DNA from: CAZRHH01 sp964599885 | GTDB taxonomy: Bacteria > Chloroflexota > Dehalococcoidia > DSTF01 > JACRBR01 | Assembly (NCBI GenBank): GCA_964599885.1 | Contig: CAZRHH010000068.1 | Span: 1-17,299 of the forward strand | Length of the DNA stretch: 17,299 nt | Direction: 5' to 3' | Part shown: one piece after another, positions 1 to 6,055 of the stretch | How the letters are laid out: each line of letters opens with the position of its first letter | How positions within the stretch are numbered: the stretch's first letter is position 1 | Made by a program: the position numbers and the translations under genes | Notes under the pieces: model-generated | The model's input: only the letters and a program-made list of their open reading frames with translations | The model's database searches: none | What the model was told of the DNA's origin: nothing

Positions 1-440
1 GCATGCAGCGGGCGATGGCGCGGCAGGCGGAAGCCGAGCGCGAACGGCGCGCGAAGATCATCAACGCAGAAGGTGAGCTGCAGGCATCGGAGCGTCTCGC
101 CGAGGCGGGGCGGATCATGGCGGAGGAGCCGGCGACGTTGCAGTTACGCTTCCTGCAGACCTTGTCCGAGGTGGCGACGGAGAAGAACAGCACGATCATA
201 TTCCCGGTGCCGATCGACCTGATACAGATGTTCATGAACGGCATGACCACCGGCAGCGGAGACGGCAACGGCGGCGCACCGCGCGTGCGCATCGCCCGCC
301 AGCCCACGGATCGGCCCGTTGATACCGGACAGGAGCCGAGCACGAAGGCGCGGTTGAGCGACGTACCGCCGGAACTGCCGCGAGTGACGGAGGCGCCGCC
401 GGACGAACTACCGCCGTCGCGGGAAGGCGTCGTCAGCTAG
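1..440 (+). CDS. SPFH/band 7 (slipin-type) protein, C-terminal part
   Basis: The gene runs off the left edge. The visible 145 residues begin inside a charged, Ala/Glu/Arg-rich helix (residues about 1-45, typical coiled-coil composition), followed by the ATLQLRFLQTLSEVATEKNS stretch and IIFPVPIDL. This is the standard end of bacterial slipins (stomatin/prohibitin/flotillin superfamily), where this helix mediates oligomerisation and the LQTL...EKNSTI segment closes the core. Known family members are membrane-anchored scaffolds of lipid microdomains, often paired with an NfeD protein; no NfeD gene is visible here, but it could lie upstream. After the core comes an extra tail of about 65 residues rich in Pro, Glu and Asp (from MTTGSGDGN to the end), which looks disordered. 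The stop overlaps the end of the convergent small membrane gene by 8 bp. The true start is outside the window, so the first Met seen here is internal. Confidence 0.85.
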   Translation, partial: MQRAMARQAEAERERRAKIINAEGELQASERLAEAGRIMAEEPATLQLRFLQTLSEVATEKNSTIIFPVPIDLIQMFMNGMTTGSGDGNGGAPRVRIARQPTDRPVDTGQEPSTKARLSDVPPELPRVTEAPPDELPPSREGVVS

Positions 441-663
441 CGCGGCGCGGCGGCGACCAGCGTCGCACGGCGAGCGCGACGGCGATCGAGACGGCGAAGG
501 CGAGGGCGACGATCAGCGTCAGTTCGATGCCCCAGGCGACGGCATCGCGGTTGAACAGCGCGATCATCGCTACGCCAACGATGATGCGAACGAGCGCGAA
601 GAGCAGGATGATCTCCATGACGCGCTGGAGCATCGAGAACGCGCGGCGGCCGGTGGTGAGCAT
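433..663 (-). CDS. Small two-helix membrane protein, unknown function
   Basis: This is a 76-residue protein if translated from the ATG at 663. An in-frame start at 723 would add 20 residues encoded by the intergenic palindrome, so the shorter form is preferred. Two hydrophobic segments are visible: ILLFALVRIIVGVAMIALF and IELTLIVALAFAVSIAVALAV, separated by a short polar loop (NRDAVAW). The C-terminus ends in RRWSPPRRAS, which would sit in the cytoplasm by the positive-inside rule. No family is recognised, and no clear Shine-Dalgarno sequence precedes the start. It is convergent with the slipin gene and divergent from the SRPBCC gene. It could be a real small inner-membrane protein or a chance reading frame; the coherent hydrophobic pattern favours the former, at modest confidence. 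Confidence 0.4.
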   Translation of the reverse strand: MLTTGRRAFSMLQRVMEIILLFALVRIIVGVAMIALFNRDAVAWGIELTLIVALAFAVSIAVALAVRRWSPPRRAS

Positions 664-689
664 CGGTGCAGTGTAGGGGACGTTTCGGC

Positions 690-746
690 GACTGGTGTTT
701 GGTGTCTGGTTGGCAACCACCAAACACTAGACACCGATCACCAGTC
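690..746. repeat. Imperfect palindrome between divergent genes
   Basis: A 57-bp imperfect inverted repeat. The outer arms GACTGGTG (690-697) and CACCAGTC (739-746) are perfect. Inner blocks GGTGTCT and AGACACC also pair, and the repeated words TGGTGTTTGG/CCAAACACTA make it near-symmetrical. It lies between the starts of the minus-strand gene at 663 and the plus-strand gene at 780. It has no T-run, so it is not an obvious terminator. It looks like a mobile palindromic filler element or a bidirectional regulatory hairpin. Confidence 0.5.
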
Positions 747-779
747 TCCGTAAGCAGCGCACAAGGAATCAAACCAACA

Positions 780-1253
780 ATGGCTCACCTGGACATACGA
801 CGATTCATTGCGGCGCCGCCCGAGCGGGTGTGGGATGTGCTGGCTGATCTTGAGCATCAGGCGATGTGGATGGTGGACGTACGGAAGCTTGATGTTGTGA
901 CGGAGGAGAAGCAGGGCGTCGGCGTGATCATGCGCGTGACGAGCGAGCTGTTCGGGTTGCCGATCGTGAAGGACGTGATGCACATTACGGCGTGGGAGCC
1001 GCCGTACCGGATGGATGTCGCGCATCGCGGGCAGTTCTCGGGCACGGGGCAGTTTCTGCTGGAGCGCGTTGACAACGGGACGATCTTCTCGTGGATCGAG
1101 GACTTTGCGCCGCCGCTGGGGCGGGTGGGGGACGCGGCGTTCGCGCTGGTGGTGCGGCCGCATCTTCTGCGGGTGTTCGCGCGGTCGATGGCGAACGTAA
1201 AGCGGCTGGCGGAAGCGTCGTCGGAGTTTGGCGATGCGGAGTCGGCGGTCTAG
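780..1253 (+). CDS. SRPBCC (START/polyketide cyclase-like) family protein
   Basis: A 157-residue protein starting MAHLDIRRFIAAPPERVWDVLADLEHQ. The pattern of an initial beta strand, then APPERVWDVLAD and a Trp-containing turn (MWMVDVRKLDVV), is the usual opening of the SRPBCC helix-grip fold. The middle (VKDVMHITAWEPPYRMDVAHRG) and the long C-terminal helix (PHLLRVFARSMANVKRLAE) complete it. Members bind hydrophobic ligands in a cavity, and some are cyclases or coenzyme Q-binding proteins. The substrate cannot be read from the sequence. The start at 780 is preferred over the upstream in-frame ATG at 666 because AAGGA lies about 12 bases in front of it and homology begins right after it. Cytoplasmic, with no signal peptide. 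It appears to be a stand-alone gene. Confidence 0.85.
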   Translation: MAHLDIRRFIAAPPERVWDVLADLEHQAMWMVDVRKLDVVTEEKQGVGVIMRVTSELFGLPIVKDVMHITAWEPPYRMDVAHRGQFSGTGQFLLERVDNGTIFSWIEDFAPPLGRVGDAAFALVVRPHLLRVFARSMANVKRLAEASSEFGDAESAV

Positions 1254-1289
1254 CCGTTGGCCGTGGGTCGCCGGTGGGCGTTCGGGTTG

Positions 1290-1322
1290 ACCACAGAGGC
1301 ACAGAGGCACAGAGGGTTTTCT
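1290..1322 (+). repeat. CACAGAGG-type dispersed repeat, copy 1
   Basis: Three tandem copies of the 8-mer CACAGAGG followed by GGTTTTCTGTGG. The same word array, with the same T-rich end, occurs at 2710, 5909, 9571 (degenerate), 15758, 15814 and 16600. Copy 1 and the copy at 15814 are almost identical. It does not look coding. This kind of repeat is often mis-translated as a protein containing HRGTEAQR. Confidence 0.8.
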
Positions 1323-1330
1323 GTGGTGGA

Positions 1331-1566
1331 GTTCGTTTCGTAATTTTCATGTTGCGGGAGTTCGTTTCGCAATTTTCATGTTACGGGAGTTCGTTTTCGT
1401 AGTTTTCGTGTTGCGAGAGTTCGTTTCGTAATTTTCGTGTGGCGGGAGTTCGTTTCGTAGTTTTCGTGTGGCGGGAGTTCGTTTCGTAGTTTTCATGTTG
1501 CGGGAGTTCGTTTCGTAGTTTTCGTGTGGCGGGAGTTCTTTCGTGACTTTCATGTCGCGGCAGTTC
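1331..1566 (+). repeat. Tandem array of a 29-bp unit, about eight copies
   Basis: Successive GTTCG/GTTCT words fall at 1331, 1360, 1389, 1419, 1448, 1477, 1506, 1535 and 1563. The period is therefore 29 bp, with one 30-bp unit (an extra T) and one 28-bp unit at the end. The unit runs GTTCGTTTCGTAGTTTTCGT followed by GTTGCGGGA (sometimes GTGGCGGGA). Internal A/G and T/G alternations recur between copies. Because 29 is not a multiple of three, any reading frame through it rotates, which argues against a protein-coding array. There are no unique spacers, so it is not CRISPR. The block is T/G rich on the plus strand and clearly lower in GC than the surrounding genes. Confidence 0.9.
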
Positions 1567-1725
1567 TGTTGGCGCTGCGTCGTGGCGCGGGGTGCGCAGT
1601 GCGGTAGGTCGTGAATGTACTCTTCGCCACGGCGATGTCGTAGCGGCCGATGTCACAGTTGAGTCGCGTTAGAGTTGGTGCCCTGGTCCCGCGGACGGAT
1701 GAACGGGACTTGGCACGGCGGGTGG

Positions 1726-1810
1726 GCGGAGCTAAAGCTCCGCAGCTACATCTCGATGGGACGCCGTTTGCGGCAATGCGCGTGGGCGGAGCTGAAGCTC
1801 CCGCAGCTAC
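1726..1810 (+). repeat. Two REP-like hairpins with GCTAC tail
   Basis: Hairpin 1 is at 1726-1749: GCGGAGCT, loop AA/AAA, AGCTCCGC, then AGCTAC. Hairpin 2 is at 1786-1810 and is the same with GA in the loop and one extra C before the tail. Both are in the plus orientation and about 60 bp apart. They belong to the family also seen at 3537, 13922, 13996, 14070, 16709, 16788 and 16866. The second lies 58 bp beyond the end of birA. Confidence 0.8.
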
Positions 1811-1867
1811 ATTTCGTCTGGACTCGGATGGACGCCTAGCTATGTTAGGGCGGGGATTGGAATGCGG

Positions 1868-2641
1868 CTATCGTCTGAGCGTGACGTCGCCGGCTTCTAT
1901 GGTGATGCGGGTGCCGGATGGGGTGCGGATGATGAGGGAGCCGTTGTCGTCGACGTCTTCTGCTGTGCCGTCGACGGTCTGGCCGGGGCCTTCGGCGTGG
2001 ACTTGCTGGCCGATGGTGATGAGGCGCTCGCGCCATCGGTCGCGCATGGAGGCGCCGGACTTCGCTTCGTCGTAGAGGCGCTCGAAGTGCGCGAGGTATG
2101 ACGCGAGCAGCGCCTCGCGATCGGCGTCGCGGCCGAGTTCGGCGCGGATGCTGGTGGCGATGTCGCGGATCTCGTCGTGCTGGCGTGGGTCGAAGTTCAC
2201 GTTGATGCCGGCGCCGACGAGGACGACGTTGGATTCGTCGGCGATCGTAGTTTCGATGAGGATGCCGGCGAGCTTTTTGCCGTTGATCTGCACGTCGTTC
2301 GGCCACTTGATGTCGCATCGGAGGTTCGTGCTGGATTCGACGGCTTGGACGATCGCCAGCGGCGCGATCATCGCGATCTGGCGGAGGACAGACGATGGCG
2401 GGCGGAGCAACAGCGTCGATGCGAGGTTCACGGCCGGCGGTGTGATCCAGGTGCGATGGAGGCGGCCGCGGCCGGCGGTCTGCTCGTCGGCGAGGGCGAG
2501 GGTGCCTTCGACGGCACCGTGCGTGGCTGCGGCGCGTGCGAGGTCCATCGTGGAGCCGACGGTTGGTTCGAAGATGAGGTTGCGGCCGAGGGTGTTGGTC
2601 GTGAGGAGCGATTCGAAGCGGGTGAGGTCGAATGGTGGCAT
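1868..2641 (-). CDS. birA: Biotin--[acetyl-CoA-carboxylase] ligase
   Basis: A 257-residue monofunctional (class I) biotin protein ligase. It activates biotin with ATP to biotinyl-AMP and transfers it to the lysine of the biotin carboxyl carrier protein of acetyl-CoA or pyruvate carboxylase, in the cytoplasm. Visible motifs in order: VGSTMD (28-33), the biotinyl-AMP-binding GRGR...W loop (57-65), KWPNDVQINGKKLAGILIE (112-130) with the catalytic KWPND lysine, and GAGINVN (143-149). The C-terminal SH3-like cap ends in GTRITIEAGDVTLRR. The N-terminal winged helix found in bifunctional BirA repressors is absent, so this protein is not expected to be the biotin-operon repressor. Start at 2641: the fold begins a few residues downstream and no better ATG exists, although the Shine-Dalgarno sequence is poor. 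Confidence 0.95.
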   Translation of the reverse strand: MPPFDLTRFESLLTTNTLGRNLIFEPTVGSTMDLARAAATHGAVEGTLALADEQTAGRGRLHRTWITPPAVNLASTLLLRPPSSVLRQIAMIAPLAIVQAVESSTNLRCDIKWPNDVQINGKKLAGILIETTIADESNVVLVGAGINVNFDPRQHDEIRDIATSIRAELGRDADREALLASYLAHFERLYDEAKSGASMRDRWRERLITIGQQVHAEGPGQTVDGTAEDVDDNGSLIIRTPSGTRITIEAGDVTLRR

Positions 2642-2709
2642 GGGGGCAGGGTAGCGAACGGGGAACTGTGGGTGTTCGTGGCGCGTCTATGATTCGAGGA
2701 CGCGTTTTT

Positions 2710-2785
2710 CACCACAGAGGCACGGAGGCGCAGAGGTTTTTCTTTTTGGGTTTAACGACAGATGCGCACAGATGGACACACAGAT
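2710..2785 (+). repeat. CACAGAGG-type repeat (copy 2) plus ACAGATG triplet
   Basis: CACCACAGAGGCACGGAGG followed by CGCAGAGG and a T-rich run. Directly after this come three ACAGATG words (2758, 2768 and 2779), a second dispersed low-complexity motif. Together they fill the space between birA and the lipoprotein gene. No coding signal is seen here. Confidence 0.7.
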
Positions 2786-2820
2786 GGGGTTATGTGGGAT
2801 TGGCGCGTTGCACGACGTGG

Positions 2821-2858
2821 CCTCACCCCTGGCCCCTCTCCAAATGCTTGGAGAGGGG
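2821..2858 (+). repeat. Palindromic element with perfect 11-bp stem
   Basis: CCTCACCCCTGG leads into the perfect stem CCCCTCTCCAA (2833-2843), loop ATGC, TTGGAGAGGGG (2848-2858). This C-rich lead with a gagagggg hairpin is a type of intergenic palindrome seen in many bacterial genomes. There is no T-tract, so it is not a classic terminator. It stands about 58 bp upstream of the lipoprotein start and may influence its mRNA leader. Confidence 0.7.
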
Positions 2859-2915
2859 GGACGCGTTGTGGGAGAGTGTGCTGCTCGTAGACGTGATCGG
2901 AACAGGAGGAATCTG

Positions 2916-3362
2916 ATGATTCGAGGTGCTGTGGCTTGGGCGATCGCGGGGGCGGTGGTGTTAGTGGCGGTGGCGTGCGGCGGGAGTACGGACGCCAACG
3001 ATGCGGACGGCAGAACGCCGTCGAATCCGGCGCCGACTACCACCGACGCGACGAAGGTGATTGATGCGCCGATTTTGGAGGCGGAGTTGCTCGTGCGGGA
3101 GAGCTTTCCGGTGCAGTACGCGGTGCGGGTGGTGTCGGAGTTGCCGAACGGGTGTCATCAGTTCGATGGTGTGGCGCAGTCTCGGAGCGGCGAGACGATT
3201 ACGATCGATGTGACGAATACGGTGCCGGAGGATGATGATGCGGTGTGTACGCAGATCTACGGTACGCACGAAGAGGTCGTCGAACTTGGTACGGACTTTG
3301 TCAGCGGGACGGAGTATACGGTGCTGGTGAATGATAAGACGATCACGTTTACGGCGCAGTGA
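2916..3362 (+). CDS. Small putative lipoprotein with a paired-Cys beta domain
   Basis: A 148-residue protein with an excellent Shine-Dalgarno sequence (AGGAGG at 2904-2909, six bases before the ATG). The N-terminus is basic-hydrophobic (MIRGAVAWAIAGAVVLVAVA) and followed by Cys21-Gly-Gly, a lipobox, so it should be anchored on the outer face of the membrane. Residues about 22-50 are a Ser/Thr/Asp/Pro linker. The rest is a beta-rich domain with a characteristic layout: FPVQYAVRVVSELPNGCHQF, ITIDVTNTVPEDDDAVCTQ, then YTVLVNDKTITFTAQ, in which the two cysteines probably pair. Similar small domains are familiar from Chloroflexota lipoproteins (recollection, not checked). Function unknown. Single gene, flanked by repeats on both sides. 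Confidence 0.75.
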   Translation: MIRGAVAWAIAGAVVLVAVACGGSTDANDADGRTPSNPAPTTTDATKVIDAPILEAELLVRESFPVQYAVRVVSELPNGCHQFDGVAQSRSGETITIDVTNTVPEDDDAVCTQIYGTHEEVVELGTDFVSGTEYTVLVNDKTITFTAQ

Positions 3363-3536
3363 TCGTTTGGTCTCGGCGCTGGTCGTCCATTCGGCGACTG
3401 GAGGGCGGAGAGTGGAGGCTGGAGGGCGCGATCGGCGGTTGGGTTTCTCCTCCGGGACTGGAGGATGGCAGCCCCGTTACGGCGCAGTCCGACTTGCTGA
3501 ATCGAGGGTCCTCCGCAGATCGCCGCACCCAGCCCC

Positions 3537-3559
3537 CGCGGGCTGAAAGCCCGCGCCAC
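3537..3559 (+). repeat. REP-like hairpin, C/G-arm variant
   Basis: The stem CGCGGGCT (3537-3544), loop GAA, AGCCCGCG (3548-3555) is perfect and is followed by CCAC. Layout and orientation match the GCGGAGCT hairpins elsewhere in the window, but the arms are changed on both sides together. The remaining sequence between 3363 and 3627 shows no gene; 3400-3470 is a low-complexity GGAGG-rich stretch. Confidence 0.7.
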
Positions 3560-3627
3560 GAGTTAGATTGGGTGGCGTTGGCCTAGCTCCGGATGTGAGG
3601 CTGGGTACGCGATGAGGATGGTCTGTC

Positions 3628-3945
3628 TTAGGATAGGCGCAGATAGTCCAACACACGCTGCTCGCACGCCGGATGAGGCGCGTCGAACTCCTCAGCGCAG
3701 ATCGGGCATTGGGGCGGGATGCTTGCCAGCACCTCTTCGATGTCCTGTTCCACTGCGCTCGCGAGGTCGCTCGGACCCTCCTCGGGGTGGAGCACCACGT
3801 TGCTGTGCCGCTGGTCTCCAATGAGTTTCGACATCTCGATCGCGGAAACGCCACGCAGTCTTGTATGGCGGCCGACCCCACGGGCAACATCGGACGGTAA
3901 CTCCAGAGTGAGGACCGTGACCACTTCGGTGTTCTCTTGACTCAT
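3628..3945 (-). CDS. Small protein with C-terminal CxxC...HxxC motif, unknown
   Basis: A 105-residue protein with a strong Shine-Dalgarno sequence (AGGAGG, complementary to 3955-3960, nine bases from the ATG at 3945). It begins 63 bp downstream of the lepA stop in the same direction, so it may be the second gene of a lepA transcript. Residues about 8-45 read as a beta strand plus helix, residues 58-78 are an acidic helix (SDLASAVEQDIEEVLASI), and the end carries Cys80-Pro-Ile-Cys83 and His91-Pro-Ala-Cys94, a pattern suited to binding one zinc ion. No known family is recognised. It could be a small zinc-ribbon adaptor or a ribosome-associated protein, but nothing in the sequence fixes its role. 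Confidence 0.65.
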   Translation of the reverse strand: MSQENTEVVTVLTLELPSDVARGVGRHTRLRGVSAIEMSKLIGDQRHSNVVLHPEEGPSDLASAVEQDIEEVLASIPPQCPICAEEFDAPHPACEQRVLDYLRLS

Positions 3946-4008
3946 TTCTGGTCTCCTCCTTCGATTGCGGACAGCGTGACAGCTAGACGTCGTCCACGGG
4001 AGCGCGCA

Positions 4009-5853
4009 TCATTTGTCTAGCCGGAGGACGGCCATGAAGGCTTCCTGAGGGATGTCTACGTTGCCGACGCGCTTCATGCGCTTTTTGCCTTCGGCTTGCT
4101 TTTCCAGCAGTTTGCGCTTGCGGCTGATGTCGCCGCCGTAGCACTTGGCGAGGACGTTCTTGCGCATGGCGCGGATCGTCTCGCGGGCGACGATGCGGCC
4201 GCCGATCGCGGCCTGGATCGGCACGTCGAACATCTGGCGGGGGATGAGCGAGCGGAGCTTCTCGACGAGCTGGCGGCCTTGCGTCGCGGCGTTCTCGCGG
4301 TGGGTGATGAGTGAGAGGGCGTCGACGGGCTCGCCGTTGACGAGGATATCGAGCTTGACGAGTGGGGCGGCGCGGTACTCGTTGAAGCTGTAGTCGAGGC
4401 TGGCGTAACCCTGCGTGCGCGACTTCAGGTTGTCGTAGAAGTCGACGAGGATCTCGGACAGCGGGATGCGGTACTCGATCAGCACGCGGCCTTCGCCCTT
4501 CTTCGTGCCGTCTTCCTGGATGATGCTGTGCTGCAGGTACTCCATGCGTTTGTACTCGCCGCGGTTGGTGGTGACGAGCTCCATCACCTGGCCGATGTAG
4601 CGGTCGGGCGAGACGATCGAGATGTCCATCCACGGCTCGCGGATCTGTTCGATCTCCTGCGGCGGCGGCAGTTCGGCGGGGTTATCGATGACGATCTCGC
4701 TGTGGTCGGTCTTCGTCACCTGGTACTCGACGCTGGGCGCTGTCGCGAGCAGGCCGATACCGTACTCGCGCTCGATGCGCTCTTGCACGATCTCCATATG
4801 GAGCAGGCCGAGGAAGCCGGCGCGGAAGCCGAAGCCGAGCGCGACGCTCGATTCGGGCGTGTAGATGAGCGAGGCGTCGCTGAGTTGCAGCTTGTCGAGG
4901 GCGTCGCGGAGGAGCGTGTACTCGCTGCCTTCGGACGGATAGAGGCCGGCGAAGACCATCGGCTTGGCGGGTCGGTAGCCGGGGAGCGGCTCCGGGGCGG
5001 GGTGCGCGTCGTCGGTGAAGGTGTCGCCGACGCGGCACTCCTTCACGTTCTTGAGGCCGGTGGCGATGTAGCCGACTTCGCCGGTCGTCAGCTCGGGCAC
5101 CTCTTCGAGCGCGGGGCGGAAGACGCCGACTTCGATCGCCTCGACGGCGAGGCCGGTCGACATCAGGCGCAGCTTGCGGCGGGCGCTGACGGGGCCATCG
5201 ATGACGCGGATGTAGGCGATGACGCCTTTGTAGGCGTCGTACTTGCTGTCGAAGATGAGGGAGCGCATGGGGCGGTTGACGTCGGCCTGGGGCGGCGGGA
5301 CGCGCTCGACGACGGCTTCGAGCATCTCGTGCGTGCCGGTGCCTTCCTTCGCCGAGCCGAAGAGAATCTCGTCGTGGCGGAAGCCGAGCATGTCGACGAG
5401 TTCCTGGGCGACGCGTTCGGGCTCGGCGCTGGGGAGGTCGATCTTGTTGATGACGGGGATGAGCTTGAGGTCGGCGTCGAGGGCCAGATAGACGTTGGCG
5501 AGGGTCTGGGCCTGGATGCCCTGGGCGGCGTCGACGATGAGCAGGGCGCCTTCGCAGGCGGCGAGGGCGCGCGAGACTTCGTAGCCGAAGTCGACGTGGC
5601 CGGGGGTGTCGATGAGGTTGAGTTCGTAGGCGACGCCGTCCTTGGCGGTGAAGGCCATGCGGACGGCTTTGGCCTTGATGGTGACGCCCTTTTCGCGCTC
5701 GAGGTCCATGTCGTCGAGGACCTGCGCGGACATATCGCGGCTGGAGATCGTCCCCGTCTGTTCGAGGAAGCGGTCTGCGAGTGTGGATTTGCCGTGGTCG
5801 ATGTGGGCGATGATGCAGAAGTTGCGGATGCGGGCTGGTTCCATTGGGTACAT
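4009..5853 (-). CDS. lepA: Elongation factor 4 (LepA), ribosome back-translocating GTPase
   Basis: A 614-residue translational GTPase close to the usual LepA length of about 600. It acts on the 70S ribosome, influencing translocation and 30S biogenesis. Visible motifs: G1 AHIDHGKST (16-24), switch-I region ending KGVTIKA (55-61), G3 DTPGH (82-86), G4 NKID (136-139) and G5 SAK (167-169; followed by EG where TG is more common). The LepA-specific C-terminal domain is present: LAKCYGGDISRKRKLLEKQ then GKKRMKRVGNVDIPQEAF. There are two possible starts, at 5853 (MYP) and 5844 (MEPARIRN), and neither has a good Shine-Dalgarno sequence; the second gives the usual short lead before IRNF. A dispersed repeat and the left 66-bp direct repeat lie upstream. 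Confidence 0.98.
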   Translation of the reverse strand: MYPMEPARIRNFCIIAHIDHGKSTLADRFLEQTGTISSRDMSAQVLDDMDLEREKGVTIKAKAVRMAFTAKDGVAYELNLIDTPGHVDFGYEVSRALAACEGALLIVDAAQGIQAQTLANVYLALDADLKLIPVINKIDLPSAEPERVAQELVDMLGFRHDEILFGSAKEGTGTHEMLEAVVERVPPPQADVNRPMRSLIFDSKYDAYKGVIAYIRVIDGPVSARRKLRLMSTGLAVEAIEVGVFRPALEEVPELTTGEVGYIATGLKNVKECRVGDTFTDDAHPAPEPLPGYRPAKPMVFAGLYPSEGSEYTLLRDALDKLQLSDASLIYTPESSVALGFGFRAGFLGLLHMEIVQERIEREYGIGLLATAPSVEYQVTKTDHSEIVIDNPAELPPPQEIEQIREPWMDISIVSPDRYIGQVMELVTTNRGEYKRMEYLQHSIIQEDGTKKGEGRVLIEYRIPLSEILVDFYDNLKSRTQGYASLDYSFNEYRAAPLVKLDILVNGEPVDALSLITHRENAATQGRQLVEKLRSLIPRQMFDVPIQAAIGGRIVARETIRAMRKNVLAKCYGGDISRKRKLLEKQAEGKKRMKRVGNVDIPQEAFMAVLRLDK

Positions 5854-5908
5854 CGTACCGTTGGAGGCGGGAGGCGGGAAACGGGAAGCGGGATTGAGGG
5901 GGACGGCT

Positions 5909-5938
5909 CACCACAGAGGCACAGAGGGCGCAGAGGGT
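5909..5938 (+). repeat. CACAGAGG-type dispersed repeat, copy 3
   Basis: CACCACAGAGGCACAGAGGG followed by CGCAGAGGG, upstream of lepA. Just before it (5857-5892) is a low-complexity GGGAGGCGGGAA-like stretch. Orientation is the same as in the other copies. Confidence 0.75.
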
Positions 5939-5961
5939 CGGGGAGGGTGGGTCGAGCGGGC

Positions 5962-6027
5962 GTTTGATTGATTGATTGAATTTTGCGGTTTTCGTGCGGG
6001 GTGGGTTTTTCGGGCGCGCAGATTCGG
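5962..6027 (+). repeat. 66-bp direct repeat, left copy
   Basis: Starts GTTTGATTGATTGATTGAAT and ends GGCGCGCAGATTCGG. It matches 9146-9211 in the same orientation and at the same length, with four mismatches (62/66 identical). It sits 28 bp beyond the stop of the dockerin protein gene. The AT-rich start and T-runs contrast with the high-GC surroundings. Confidence 0.9.
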
Positions 6028-6055
6028 TCTCAGTCCCAGTTCCCCGCCTGCCGGA

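Larger units (their letters stand above)
1254..1867. other. Gene-free intergenic region, repeats only
   Basis: No credible gene is visible between the SRPBCC gene and birA. The space is filled by one CACAGAGG repeat (1290-1322), the 29-bp tandem array (1331-1566) and two REP-like hairpins (1726-1810). The remaining 150 or so bases (1567-1725) show no recognisable signal. The open frames that cross it are repeats read in rotating frames. Confidence 0.7.

Noticed and set aside
1331..1566. CRISPR array
   Set aside because: Units follow one another at 28-30 bp without unique spacers, and no cas genes are present.
1347..1656. Lys/Thr/Asn-rich minus-strand proteins
   Set aside because: They are the 29-bp repeat read in rotating frames, with no ribosome binding site.
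4528..5967. 479-residue plus-strand frame
   Set aside because: It is antisense to lepA, a known side effect of high GC codon use; lepA has all its family motifs.
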